Source of the DNA: JBEBXQ01 sp040391535
GTDB lineage: Bacteria > Bacteroidota > Bacteroidia > Cytophagales > Spirosomataceae
Length of the DNA: 24,107 bases
Assembly (NCBI GenBank): GCA_040391535.1
Contig: JBEBXQ010000076.1
Coordinates: forward strand, 1 to 24,107
Reading direction: 5' to 3'
A program made the translations under genes and the position numbers. This document shows positions 1-7,172 of this stretch, piece by piece. The notes below the pieces were generated by a model. That model was not told the origin of the DNA and did no database searches. It worked only from the letters and a program-made list of their open reading frames with translations. The stretch's first letter is position 1; every line of letters starts with the position of its first letter.

Positions 1-87
1 AGCTGGATGAAATCAGGAAATTTGAAAGCCAAAACGTTGCCTGAACCAGTCGTTTACTTTAAATTTCTTAATAAAATTGACTATTAG
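1..87 (+). other. Window edge; possible 3' end of an upstream plus-strand gene
   Basis: Two plus-strand frames are open from the left edge. One stops at 42-44 and gives a short helical-looking tail (starts LDEIRKFESQ). The other stops at 85-87. Either could be the last codons of a gene lying mostly outside the window, and I cannot choose between them. I see no other feature between 88 and 124. Confidence 0.2.
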
Positions 88-124
88 ATCAACTTTGAGC
101 AAACGTTGATAGACTCATGATATA

Positions 125-159
125 GAAAAAAGCAGGATTTTCTTCCGAAAATCCTGCTT
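125..159 (-). terminator. Intrinsic terminator of the tRNA-Arg gene
   Basis: A perfect 13-bp inverted repeat (130-142 with 147-159) has a 4-base loop. On the minus strand it is followed at once by a run of six T (complement of 126-131, partly in the stem). It begins one to two bases past the tRNA 3' end, so it is a textbook rho-independent terminator for the minus-strand tRNA transcript. Confidence 0.85.
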
Positions 160-160
160 G

Positions 161-232
161 TGCACCCGAAGGGATTCGAACCCCTATCGTCGGTACCGGA
201 AACCGAAATTCTATCCATTGAACTACGGGTGC
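161..232 (-). tRNA. tRNA-Arg (anticodon CCG)
   Basis: Read on the minus strand this is a 72-nt cloverleaf. The 7-bp acceptor stem GCACCCG pairs with CGGGTGC and is followed by discriminator A. The D arm is GTTC/GAAT. The anticodon stem TCGGT/ACCGA encloses the loop TTCCGGT, giving anticodon CCG, which reads the arginine codon CGG. The T arm contains the standard GTTCGAATC core. No CCA is encoded. It has its own promoter and terminator and appears to be a single-gene transcription unit. Confidence 0.95.
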
Positions 233-244
233 GTTACGGGGTTG

Positions 245-276
245 CAAATATAAGTTCTATTCTTTGCAGAACACAA
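245..276 (-). promoter_or_regulatory. Bacteroidota-type promoter of tRNA-Arg
   Basis: On the minus strand a perfect TAnnTTTG -7 element (TATATTTG, complement of 245-252) lies 12 bases upstream of the tRNA 5' end. A TTG -33 element (complement of 274-276) lies 21 bases further upstream. The spacing fits the known Bacteroidota sigma-ABfr promoter and would start transcription a few bases before the tRNA. Confidence 0.65.
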
Positions 277-318
277 TTTTTCGCAAAGTTTCTCTGAAAA
301 ATATATTTAAGAATATCA

Positions 319-1008
319 CTAATTAAACACCGGAAAAGCCAGTGAAACAAATGGCATTCCGTAAGTACCTGAGAATCTGTTCTGATTATTATTCAACTTT
401 ATCTCCGTAGTATAACTTTGTTGCCCGATCAGATAACCGGCTTTTACCCCGAATTGCTTTGAGATCCTGTAGCGGACATATACTTCAGACTGTCCGTTCT
501 GTCCTTTCAACCCGACAGGTAGTACATTAAAAAAACTAGGAGAAGAGTTCACAAAATTATTATGATACTTCACCACCTCTTCACTCGCTGTGCTGAAGTT
601 CGAGATTTGATATAACCCTTGCTTACGGGCACCAAATGCCAGTGATATAAGATCAGTATTAACACCTGCTTCGAGATTGCCGAATTTAAAACCCAGCCCT
701 ATCATCAAACTGATCCCGTAAGCACTTACCTTATTAAAAGATAAAGTATCTGATTTCAATAAATTTCCAGGTGCGGTCAGATCTGTAGCACCATCATGAA
801 ATCCCCATCCTTTAATTCCCCACTGAAACATCATCCACCCGGCTTTTGCCGGATGTAATCCCTGATAATACTGGAAGGAAGGCAACCAGGACGACCCCTG
901 AATTCCTACACCCAGATCCACCCCGGAAGATACTCTTGAGATTCTCTGGGCAAACGAAAAATTTGCAGTAAGGAATAATAAAAATATAACAAGTTTAAAT
1001 TTTCTCAT
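319..1008 (-). CDS. Secreted, probably outer-membrane beta-barrel protein of unknown function
   Basis: This 229-residue protein starts with a clear Sec signal peptide: basic MRKFK, a hydrophobic core, and cleavage after ANFSFA just before Q21. The mature part is rich in Gly and aromatic residues, with alternating strands (for example SLMIGLGFKFGNLEAGVNTD and QSEVYVRYRISKQFGVKAGY) and ends in a strand-like FVSLAFPVFN. This is the pattern of a small outer-membrane barrel. I do not recognise a named family. The gene stands alone: it has its own promoter 23 bases upstream of the ATG, and the next gene upstream (glgB) is about 100 bases away. The start is the ATG directly before the signal peptide. 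No substrate or partner can be deduced. Confidence 0.75.
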   Translation of the reverse strand: MRKFKLVIFLLFLTANFSFAQRISRVSSGVDLGVGIQGSSWLPSFQYYQGLHPAKAGWMMFQWGIKGWGFHDGATDLTAPGNLLKSDTLSFNKVSAYGISLMIGLGFKFGNLEAGVNTDLISLAFGARKQGLYQISNFSTASEEVVKYHNNFVNSSPSFFNVLPVGLKGQNGQSEVYVRYRISKQFGVKAGYLIGQQSYTTEIKLNNNQNRFSGTYGMPFVSLAFPVFN

Positions 1009-1030
1009 AGTTCTGCTTAAATCCCAAACG

Positions 1031-1059
1031 CAAAGGTAGAAAATTTAAGACATGAACAA
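1031..1059 (-). promoter_or_regulatory. Promoter of the 229-residue barrel-like protein
   Basis: On the minus strand TACCTTTG (complement of 1031-1038) is an exact TAnnTTTG -7 element. A TTG (complement of 1057-1059) lies 18 bases upstream. The ATG at 1008 follows after 22 bases, which leaves a short leader. Confidence 0.6.
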
Positions 1060-1114
1060 TTGGATAAACTACAATATTCTTTAGCAATTATTTCTAAATA
1101 AAATCACATAACTT

Positions 1115-3064
1115 TTATCCTTCTTTCTTTATTATTAACGCACCAAGTGGCGGAAGATCCAATGTTATCGAATTAACACGACCATGCCAGAAAACTTCCT
1201 CGGATTTCAGCGAACTGCTATTAAGGCAATTACTGCCATAAAACTCCTCTGCATCACTGTTAAAAATTTCTATCCAGCGACCCGGAGATAAAACCCCGAT
1301 CCGATACTCTTTTCGGATAACAGGCGTCATATTCAGAACAACAATTACCTGTTCTGCTGCCTTATTCCCTTTTCTCGCAAATACCAGTATTGAATTTTCA
1401 CGATCAGACGTATCAAGCCATTCAAAACCTCCCTGTACAAAACTATTCTCATAAAGTGCAGGCTCAGTTTTGTAGAGATGGTTAAGAGCGGTTGTGAATT
1501 TTTTCAAACCCTGGTGCGGGCTTTTCTCCAGCAAGTGCCAGTCAAGGCTCTGATCAAAATTCCATTCCGCAACCTGCCCGAATTCTCCGCCCATAAACAG
1601 CAGCTTGGTTCCCGGGTGTGTATACATATAAGCCAGCATTAATCGCAGGTTCGCAAATTTCTGCCACTCATCTCCAGCCATTTTCGATAACAGCGACCCT
1701 TTTCCGTACACTACTTCATCATGAGAAAACGGCAACATGAAATTTTCAGAAAAAGCATACACCAGACTGAATGTCAGCTGATCCTGATGCCATTTTCTGA
1801 AAGCGGGATCTTTCTGAAAATATTTCAGGGTGTCATGCATCCAGCCCATCATCCATTTCATACCAAATCCCAGTCCGCCGGTAAAAACCGGTCTTGAAAC
1901 TCCCGGAAAAGAGGTCGACTCTTCAGCAATGACCTGTATATCAGGAAACTCAATATAGGCGACAGAATTCAATTCTCTGAACAAGGATATTGCTTCCAGG
2001 TTTTCTCTGCCACCAAACTCGTTGGGTACCCATTCATCATGATTACGGGAATAATCAAGGTATAACATGGATGCAACGGCATCAACCCTCAGGCCATCTG
2101 CATGATAGCGATCCAGCCAGAACAATGCATTACTGATAAGGAAAGATCTTACCTCGTTGCGGCCATAGTTAAATATATAGCTTTTCCAGTCGGGATGATA
2201 TCCTTTTCTGGGGTCCTCGTGCTCATATAGTGCCGTGCCGTCAAATCTGTAGAGCCCGTGTTCGTCTCCCGGAAAATGAGACGGCACCCAGTCCAGAATG
2301 ACACCTATTCCTTCCTGATGCAGTCTGTCAATGAGATACATCAGTTCCTGGGGTGTACCCATACGTGACGCGCAGGAAAAATAGGCCGTTACCTGATATC
2401 CCCAGGAAGGGGTATAAGGGTGTTCCATTACCGGCATGAATTCCACGTGGGTAAAACCCAGTTCCTTCACATAAGGAACGAGAGAATCGGCAATTTCATG
2501 ATAGGTCAGCACCCGCTCCGGATCCCCCGGATCACGTTTCCATGAGGAAAGATGCACTTCATACACCGACATAGGTGCATTTAATTTATTCTTTTCGGAA
2601 CGGATCTGCATCCATTTTGTGTCCTCCCATTCATACCACGTGTCTCTTACAATAGAAGCTGTGCGGGGTGCCACTTCACACCAGTATGCAAACGGATCTG
2701 CTTTTTCAATGTGCTGTCCGTTGCCGGATACGAGGAAATATTTATAAACCTCTCCACTTCCTACATGCGGAATCCAGCCTTCCCAGATACCTGAAGAATC
2801 CCAGCGCACTGCAAGCGGATGGCCTTCTTTATTCCAGCCGTTGAAATTACCGATGACCGAAACGTAAGTTGCATTGGGCGCCCAGACAGCAAAGTAAGTA
2901 CCTGATACGCCTTTATGCTCCATCACATGAGCGCCAAAATGATTATAAAGTTTATAATGTTTCCCTTCGCGGAATAAATGAATATCAAATTCAGAAAAAC
3001 GGCTGATGGTTTCCACGGCACTAAAGGCCTGATTATTTCTATTTTCTCTTGAAGAGATGTCCAT
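1115..3064 (-). CDS. glgB: 1,4-alpha-glucan branching enzyme (GH13, glycogen branching)
   Basis: GlgB cuts an alpha-1,4 glucan chain and rejoins it as an alpha-1,6 branch during glycogen synthesis in the cytosol. With the ATG at 3064 the protein has 649 residues, normal for the family; a TTG nine bases upstream is less likely. An N-terminal CBM48 domain (about 53-140, VWAPNATYVSVIGNFNGW) precedes the GH13 barrel. The four GH13 regions are visible: ILDWVPSHF with D258 and H263, GLRVDAVASM with nucleophile D328, VIAEES with acid/base E381, and LPFSHDEVVYGKGSL with D449. The 53- and 68-residue spacings between catalytic residues match, from memory, those of E. coli GlgB. A C-terminal all-beta domain follows. 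No glgA or glgC is adjacent, so glycogen genes are dispersed or lie outside the window. mtgA lies 133 bases upstream on the same strand but is functionally unrelated. Confidence 0.97.
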   Translation of the reverse strand: MDISSRENRNNQAFSAVETISRFSEFDIHLFREGKHYKLYNHFGAHVMEHKGVSGTYFAVWAPNATYVSVIGNFNGWNKEGHPLAVRWDSSGIWEGWIPHVGSGEVYKYFLVSGNGQHIEKADPFAYWCEVAPRTASIVRDTWYEWEDTKWMQIRSEKNKLNAPMSVYEVHLSSWKRDPGDPERVLTYHEIADSLVPYVKELGFTHVEFMPVMEHPYTPSWGYQVTAYFSCASRMGTPQELMYLIDRLHQEGIGVILDWVPSHFPGDEHGLYRFDGTALYEHEDPRKGYHPDWKSYIFNYGRNEVRSFLISNALFWLDRYHADGLRVDAVASMLYLDYSRNHDEWVPNEFGGRENLEAISLFRELNSVAYIEFPDIQVIAEESTSFPGVSRPVFTGGLGFGMKWMMGWMHDTLKYFQKDPAFRKWHQDQLTFSLVYAFSENFMLPFSHDEVVYGKGSLLSKMAGDEWQKFANLRLMLAYMYTHPGTKLLFMGGEFGQVAEWNFDQSLDWHLLEKSPHQGLKKFTTALNHLYKTEPALYENSFVQGGFEWLDTSDRENSILVFARKGNKAAEQVIVVLNMTPVIRKEYRIGVLSPGRWIEIFNSDAEEFYGSNCLNSSSLKSEEVFWHGRVNSITLDLPPLGALIIKKEG

Positions 3065-3103
3065 TGAAGTCAAGGTTTCCTGGTTTAAAATAAACTGTCT
3101 GTA

Positions 3104-3119
3104 TCAGATACTGATCTGA
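3104..3119. promoter_or_regulatory. Short palindrome upstream of glgB, possible operator
   Basis: TCAGAT-ACTG-ATCTGA is a perfect 6-bp-arm inverted repeat about 40 bases upstream of the glgB ATG. No clear -7 element is seen near it, so the role as an operator is only a possibility. Confidence 0.2.
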
Positions 3120-3197
3120 CCGGACATAAACACAAATGCAATTTAATCAAACAATTTTACCATTTTACCAGAAAACAAGATAAATAATATACCGGGC

Positions 3198-3893
3198 TTA
3201 CTGATCATAAAACTGATTAATATACTTCTGTCCGCCAAGATTCTTCATTTGCCTGACTATCTGACCAGTACGTTTATTAACATAGGAAGACGGGTTTCGG
3301 ATGGAAAATCTTCGCGGGCTGGGTAGCACGGCCGCAATTCTCGCGGCTTCAAAGCGTCCGGTATTTTTGGCCGATTTTCCATAATATCTTAAACAGGCCG
3401 CTTCAGCTCCAAAGGTAAGATCACCCATCTCAGCTACATTAAGATATACCTCAAGAATACGGCGTTTTCCCCAGATCAACTCAATCAGTACCGTAAAATA
3501 ACCTTCCAGGCCTTTCCGGATATAGCTGCGGCCATTCCAAAGAAAAACGTTTTTAGCTACCTGCTGTGAAATGGTACTTGCACCCCGCTTTCTGTCCCTG
3601 TCTTCTGCAAGTGCCGTTTTTATCTGGTTAAAGTCAAATCCTTTGTGTTCCGGAAACAACTGATCCTCCGACGCAATCACAGCCAGGCTGATTTCCCTGG
3701 AAATATTGTCAAGAGGCTCCCAGTCCCGATACAGTTTACTGTCTTTACCATCTGTGATAGCCTCTATTTTTCTGCTGATCATCAGTGGTGTGTAAAATAC
3801 CGGAATAAACTTGAGAACAAATACCCAGGCAACAGTAATAACTACAAAACAGAGTAGGAATTTAAGAAAAAAAGAGAGTATCAGCCGCAACAT
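3198..3893 (-). CDS. mtgA: Monofunctional biosynthetic peptidoglycan glycosyltransferase
   Basis: MtgA polymerises lipid II into glycan strands at the periplasmic face of the inner membrane without a transpeptidase domain. The 231-residue protein has one N-terminal membrane anchor (about 5-30) and then a GT51 domain. GT51 motifs are clear: SEDQLFPEHKGFD with catalytic Glu76; RGASTISQQVAKNVFLW (about 103-119); KRRILEVYLNVAEMG (about 143-157) with the conserved Glu155; and GAEAACLRYYGKSA. The length is typical of MtgA and far too short for a bifunctional PBP1. The ATG sits just before the anchor. Downstream is glgB on the same strand with a 133-base gap, so co-transcription is possible but not evident. 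Confidence 0.96.
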   Translation of the reverse strand: MLRLILSFFLKFLLCFVVITVAWVFVLKFIPVFYTPLMISRKIEAITDGKDSKLYRDWEPLDNISREISLAVIASEDQLFPEHKGFDFNQIKTALAEDRDRKRGASTISQQVAKNVFLWNGRSYIRKGLEGYFTVLIELIWGKRRILEVYLNVAEMGDLTFGAEAACLRYYGKSAKNTGRFEAARIAAVLPSPRRFSIRNPSSYVNKRTGQIVRQMKNLGGQKYINQFYDQ

Positions 3894-3961
3894 ATATAAG
3901 TTTCAATCTTGAATCTGCGGCTAAATTAAGAGGTTTCGTTTAACAGAAAAAAAATAATAAC

Positions 3962-4357
3962 TCAGGAAACTTTACAGGTAGCCTGTTTACAGGCCCGGGC
4001 GGTGTAGATATTGAGTATATGACCGGCAATCAGCAGAAAAGAACCGGCATAACTGATCCAGTGAAAAACTTCCATTTCAGACTCCAGCAATAATGAAACC
4101 GAGAAAACTGTAAACGCAAACCACAAAAGCCACTTCACATATTTAACAGCGACCTGACGCGTGGCATAATAAACAGCAAACCCGTTGACAATTACAAAGA
4201 TATAGTCCAGATTCCACAAGCCGTGCCCGCCGTGCCAGTGGCCGGCTAAAGCTGTACCGGTTAAAGCAATGAATGGTGCTATCAGACAATGAATCAGGCA
4301 CAGCACCGAACCTACGATCCCAATTTTATCCCCTGTATGTTTCAAAATGTATTCCAT
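3962..4357 (-). CDS. MerC-family inner-membrane metal transport-type protein
   Basis: This 131-residue protein has four predicted transmembrane helices. The first carries the MerC-type cysteine pair in VLCLIHCLIAPF (C20, H23, C24), and a second pair lies near the C-terminus (C123 and C128 in ACKQATCKV). A His cluster GHWHGGHG (H40, H42, H45) lies between helices one and two. MerC proteins were defined as mercury importers, but chromosomal homologues in Bacteroidota are commonly found beside Fur-family regulators and no mer genes are present here. I infer a metal homeostasis role, possibly zinc; the metal is not proven. The gene is divergent from the Fur-family gene at 4480 and has an exact -7 element 11 bases upstream of its ATG, with a palindrome over the -33 position. 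Confidence 0.8.
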   Translation of the reverse strand: MEYILKHTGDKIGIVGSVLCLIHCLIAPFIALTGTALAGHWHGGHGLWNLDYIFVIVNGFAVYYATRQVAVKYVKWLLWFAFTVFSVSLLLESEMEVFHWISYAGSFLLIAGHILNIYTARACKQATCKVS

Positions 4358-4368
4358 AGTTACATTTG

Positions 4369-4398
4369 CAAAGGTAAAAAGAATTATTTTAATCGCAA
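4369..4398 (-). promoter_or_regulatory. Promoter of the merC-like gene
   Basis: On the minus strand TACCTTTG (complement of 4369-4376) is an exact Bacteroidota -7 element. TTG (complement of 4396-4398) lies 19 bases upstream as the -33 element. The ATG at 4357 follows after 11 bases, so the leader is only a few nucleotides. Confidence 0.65.
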
Positions 4399-4407
4399 CA
4401 TTGTTGC
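4395..4407. promoter_or_regulatory. Candidate Fur/Zur-family operator (palindrome)
   Basis: GCAACA-T-TGTTGC is a perfect 13-bp palindrome; two more bases on each side (AT/AT, after one mismatch) extend the symmetry. It overlaps the -33 TTG of the merC-like promoter and lies between the divergent merC-like and Fur-family genes. A Fur-family dimer bound here would block that promoter. The assignment to the adjacent regulator is inferred from position. Confidence 0.55.
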
Positions 4408-4479
4408 AATAACAAATGCAGAATTTTATTTGCTCTGTTTTTTTTCAGTCCATTACCCGGAAATTCGTATCTTTAACCT

Positions 4480-4896
4480 ATGAATACTTTTGTAAAGGAT
4501 ACCCTGAAACTACATCAGCTTCGTAATACCACTTGTCGCGAAGAGGTGATCAGTTTGTTTCATCAGAAAGCTATTGCTTTGTCACACAGTGATCTGGAAG
4601 CCTATTTTGGTAATTCGTTCGACAGAGTGACCCTGTACAGAACCCTGAAAACTTTTGTTGAAAAGGGCATACTCCATAAGGTTCTGGATGATAACGGATT
4701 GCGCTACGCACTTTGCAGGCAGGAATGCACCGCACAGGGGCATCGTCATGATCACGTCCATTTTAAATGTATGCAATGCGGGGAAACGAATTGTCTTGAA
4801 GATACACACATCCCGGTTTTACAATTACCTGATGGTTATAATGCCAGCGAAGTGAACCTGCTGATTCAGGGGGTTTGCCCTCAGTGCAAGCATTAA
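4480..4896 (+). CDS. Fur-family metalloregulator, possibly Zur-like
   Basis: This 138-residue cytosolic transcriptional repressor has the Fur-family layout. An N-terminal winged helix (about 10-75) carries the recognition segment SFDRVTLYRTLKTFVEKG. A C-terminal metal-binding dimerisation domain follows. The His-rich strand GHRHDHVHF (H88, H90, H92, H94) and two CxxC pairs (C97/C100 and C133/C136) correspond to the regulatory and structural metal sites. The sequence alone does not tell zinc from iron, though CxxC plus the MerC-like neighbour leans to zinc. The ATG follows a TATCTTTA -7-like element by only four bases, so the mRNA may be almost leaderless. The divergent intergenic palindrome is the likely operator. 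Transcription ends at the hairpin at 5006-5037. Confidence 0.9.
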   Translation: MNTFVKDTLKLHQLRNTTCREEVISLFHQKAIALSHSDLEAYFGNSFDRVTLYRTLKTFVEKGILHKVLDDNGLRYALCRQECTAQGHRHDHVHFKCMQCGETNCLEDTHIPVLQLPDGYNASEVNLLIQGVCPQCKH

Positions 4897-5005
4897 TATA
4901 CTTCGTTAATGATCCGTTGAAATGGCTGGCTTTTGCCAAAAACAGGGTATAAAAGAAGGTCCCGGCGATGCCCTTTTCCATTACTTTTGTGCGATGGTCC
5001 GATTA

Positions 5006-5037
5006 AAAACAGGCTAACCGGTCAGCCAGCCTGTTTT
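5006..5037. terminator. Bidirectional terminator between fur-like and yceI-like genes
   Basis: A perfect 10-bp inverted repeat (AAAACAGGCT at 5006-5015 with AGCCTGTTTT at 5028-5037) has a 12-base loop. A- and T-runs on the two arms give U-tracts in both directions. It lies between two convergent genes, which fits a shared terminator. Confidence 0.8.
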
Positions 5038-5090
5038 CAGGTTTTAGTCGGTTGAGAAGCACACCCCTTTTATCATTTTATTTTGACGGC

Positions 5091-5699
5091 CTATCGGTTT
5101 CCTCCCTTTTGTTCCAGTACTACATTGGCTTTTACCTGAATCACCTGAGCAATTTTTATAAAAACAATGGTGGGCACCTCAATTTTATGGTCTTTCAGAG
5201 CTACATCAAATTGAGTGTCAATGGTGATTTTCCCATTCCTGATCTGAAGTGTTCCGGTCAGTTTTCTGTTTTGAATAACCCCATGCACACTGAAACTACC
5301 CTCAGCCGACACATCATAGGTCCCGTCCTTTGAGTAATCAATCTGCTGATCAATTTTCCCGCTGAAAGATCCCACCGGATATTTGGATGACTCCATATAG
5401 TTTTCATTGAAATGTTCCTGCATCAGCTTATTAGGGAATACAAATTCCGTCATTTTCATTCTGACCGCAATTTCATTGGTTTCCGGTTTGAGGATGGCCT
5501 GTACTTTCTTATTAACCGCGCTGATATTCTCTGCGGGAGTTTCAGAAAAAAAGACGGCCTGCCCCGTGGCGGTGGTATAGGTCTTATCCTGTGCTCTGAC
5601 TCCAAAGAAACAGGTTAATAAAACCAGCAGTATTGCGGCTATCCTGAAGCAATTAAATTTCATGATTTTAAAATTTACAGATGGTCGTTGACGGTTCAT
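5091..5699 (-). CDS. YceI-family periplasmic protein
   Basis: YceI proteins are secreted lipocalin-like beta-barrels that bind isoprenoid-type lipids such as polyprenols or quinones. The protein has 202 residues if translation starts at 5699, or 190 from the internal ATG at 5663. From 5663 it opens with a compact signal peptide (MKFNCFRIAAILLVLLTC, cleaved near GVRA before Q). The longer start overlaps the upstream stop as ATGA, typical of translational coupling, so I keep it while noting that 5663 gives the more standard leader. The mature region shows YceI features: a repeated-strand barrel, KYPVGSFSGKI, SAEGSFSVHGVIQNRKLTGT and a final strand IQVKANVVLEQK. It is the last gene of the Rieske-DUF5777-YceI operon and may handle a lipid or quinone in a periplasmic redox step (inference). 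Confidence 0.88.
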   Translation of the reverse strand: MNRQRPSVNFKIMKFNCFRIAAILLVLLTCFFGVRAQDKTYTTATGQAVFFSETPAENISAVNKKVQAILKPETNEIAVRMKMTEFVFPNKLMQEHFNENYMESSKYPVGSFSGKIDQQIDYSKDGTYDVSAEGSFSVHGVIQNRKLTGTLQIRNGKITIDTQFDVALKDHKIEVPTIVFIKIAQVIQVKANVVLEQKGGNR

Positions 5700-6565
5700 T
5701 TTACTTTCCGGTCAAAACTGAAAGTACGGGAAATATTAAAGCCGTAATGAATATCCCCGCTACCCCATGATCCTTCCGTTTCGCCGATGAACTGCTTCTC
5801 AATCATACCGAGTGAATTGGTAAAATGCAGTTGGAAGACGTGTCCGCCTGTTTCGATATCCACGCCGAAAGACAACGAATTATCATATACTGAGGTAAAT
5901 ATATTTTTCTCTCTGAACGCATAAAAGTATTCACCGTTCAGGGATACTCGCTTCGATATCTTGAACCTCCCTCCTATCCCCAAGGCAAACAATTGCTTTT
6001 CATTACCGATCAGTTCCGGCTTATTGCGATACAACAATGTTGGTGATATCTGCAGCGAAAACCGGTCACTGAATTTGCGGGCAATTAGCGCCTGAGCTGT
6101 ATACGTCAGTTTATCCTGAAACGCAAGGTTTCTGTTGGCCGTTGCCACTACTGCACTTCCGAATAAAGTCATGGAAACCGGCAATTTTTCGTCTTGCCTG
6201 AATAGCTTATATTTTCCGAATAAATCATAGGCTTTCAGTGAAGTACTCCTTCCCAGGCCTGCCATCAGCCGGTCGGTCAGTCCGTATTCCAGCCCCATCC
6301 GCATCGTTGCCTGGTCCAATCCGAAAAATTCATGCGCACCGGAATTCACCCTGCCGAAACGGTGGGAAATCCTCAGGTCCAGATGATTCTTTTTCATTGT
6401 TTCCACCGAATGACCGTTTACTACCCGTGTAGATTTAAAAGTCGCCCAGACATACCCGTTTAAGGTGCTGTCCTGCTTCTCCAACTGTGCAAGCAGATCG
6501 TCCTGTGCTCTTGCCACGAGCGAGAAGCACAACATCAACAATATTATAAAAGCGGAGTTTTTCAT
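5696..6565 (-). CDS. DUF5777-family beta-barrel protein
   Basis: This 289-residue protein has a 20-residue signal peptide (MKNSAFIILLMLCFSLVARA, cut before Q) and a body of regular amphipathic strands ending in FNISRTFSF, a typical outer-membrane C-terminal strand with a short tail. The segment SGYVW-like NGYVWATFKSTRVVNGHSVE, followed by LRISHRFG and FFGLDQATMRMGLEYGLTDR, is characteristic of DUF5777, a Bacteroidota family of unknown function often found with YceI and c-type cytochrome or Rieske genes. It starts 6 bases after the Rieske stop and overlaps the yceI-like gene by 4 bases, so the three are surely co-transcribed. I infer an outer-membrane channel or anchor for a redox-linked process; no substrate can be read from the sequence. 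Confidence 0.85.
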   Translation of the reverse strand: MKNSAFIILLMLCFSLVARAQDDLLAQLEKQDSTLNGYVWATFKSTRVVNGHSVETMKKNHLDLRISHRFGRVNSGAHEFFGLDQATMRMGLEYGLTDRLMAGLGRSTSLKAYDLFGKYKLFRQDEKLPVSMTLFGSAVVATANRNLAFQDKLTYTAQALIARKFSDRFSLQISPTLLYRNKPELIGNEKQLFALGIGGRFKISKRVSLNGEYFYAFREKNIFTSVYDNSLSFGVDIETGGHVFQLHFTNSLGMIEKQFIGETEGSWGSGDIHYGFNISRTFSFDRKVK

Positions 6566-6571
6566 AGTGGT

Positions 6572-7090
6572 TCAGGCTTTGACAGTCAGTTTTGTTCTGT
6601 CTGACGACAGACTGGTGCTATAGGTCTTAAGGCTATTAATGTTATCACCCGTATTGGGTTTTTGCTTAACGGCCCCGGCAGTGGTAAACAGAGATCCGTG
6701 GTTTGAACAGTGAATATCATTTTCACTGCTCCGGTAAGCCAGTGTACTCCCTTCGTGGGTACAAAGTTTCTGAACAGCTATGTAGGTACTGCCGGCCGTA
6801 AACGCCACCAGCACATCTCCAATGATGACGAAGGAACCGGCTGTTTTCAATTGGGAAAAACTGGCGTGAGCCAGGTCAAGTGTAAAATCTATGTTATTGC
6901 CTGAGGCACTTCCTGTAACACCGGCGCCACTACCTGGTCCAGGACCAGGGCCAGGACCGGGATCATCATTTCCGGAACCACACGAGGCCAGCGTTCCGAT
7001 ACAATAAAATGCCATTAAAGCGGAAGAACCCAGGCCAAGCGATTTTAAGAACTGCCCCCGGTTTAGCTGATGATTTGTGCTCGTTTTCAT
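6572..7090 (-). CDS. Rieske [2Fe-2S] lipoprotein
   Basis: Starting at ATG 7090 (a TTG 24 bases upstream is unlikely) the protein has 172 residues. The N-terminus carries LNRGQFLKSLGLGSS, which resembles a twin-arginine signal but with RG in place of RR, then a hydrophobic stretch and a lipobox LASC (C37). A low-complexity Gly-Pro linker (DPGPGPGPGPGSG) tethers the globular domain. The Rieske cluster motif is intact: CTH at 110-112 and CSNH at 128-131, two Cys and two His ligands. The domain is small, like soluble arsenite-oxidase or QcrA-type Rieske folds, and the protein is likely a periplasm-facing, lipid-anchored electron carrier. It is the first gene of the operon with DUF5777 and YceI. 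No cytochrome b is adjacent, so it is not part of a visible bc1 complex. Confidence 0.9.
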   Translation of the reverse strand: MKTSTNHQLNRGQFLKSLGLGSSALMAFYCIGTLASCGSGNDDPGPGPGPGPGSGAGVTGSASGNNIDFTLDLAHASFSQLKTAGSFVIIGDVLVAFTAGSTYIAVQKLCTHEGSTLAYRSSENDIHCSNHGSLFTTAGAVKQKPNTGDNINSLKTYSTSLSSDRTKLTVKA

Positions 7091-7172
7091 GCAAAAAAGG
7101 TATAAGTTATACAATAGGAATCCAGTGGCAGCTTTTGGGCTGACCTGCTTATTTTCAATAAAATGTGCTATT

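Noticed and set aside
3065..3073. TTG start adding three residues to GlgB
   Set aside because: The ATG at 3064 is nearby and better; no ribosome-binding signal supports the TTG.
3962..4357. Mercury resistance function for the MerC-like gene
   Set aside because: No merA, merR, merT or merP gene is present; the neighbour is a Fur-family regulator, so a general metal role is more likely.
6572..7090. Rieske protein as part of a cytochrome bc1 or alternative complex III
   Set aside because: No cytochrome b, cytochrome c or complex III subunit is adjacent, and the protein is a small lipoprotein with a Gly-Pro linker.
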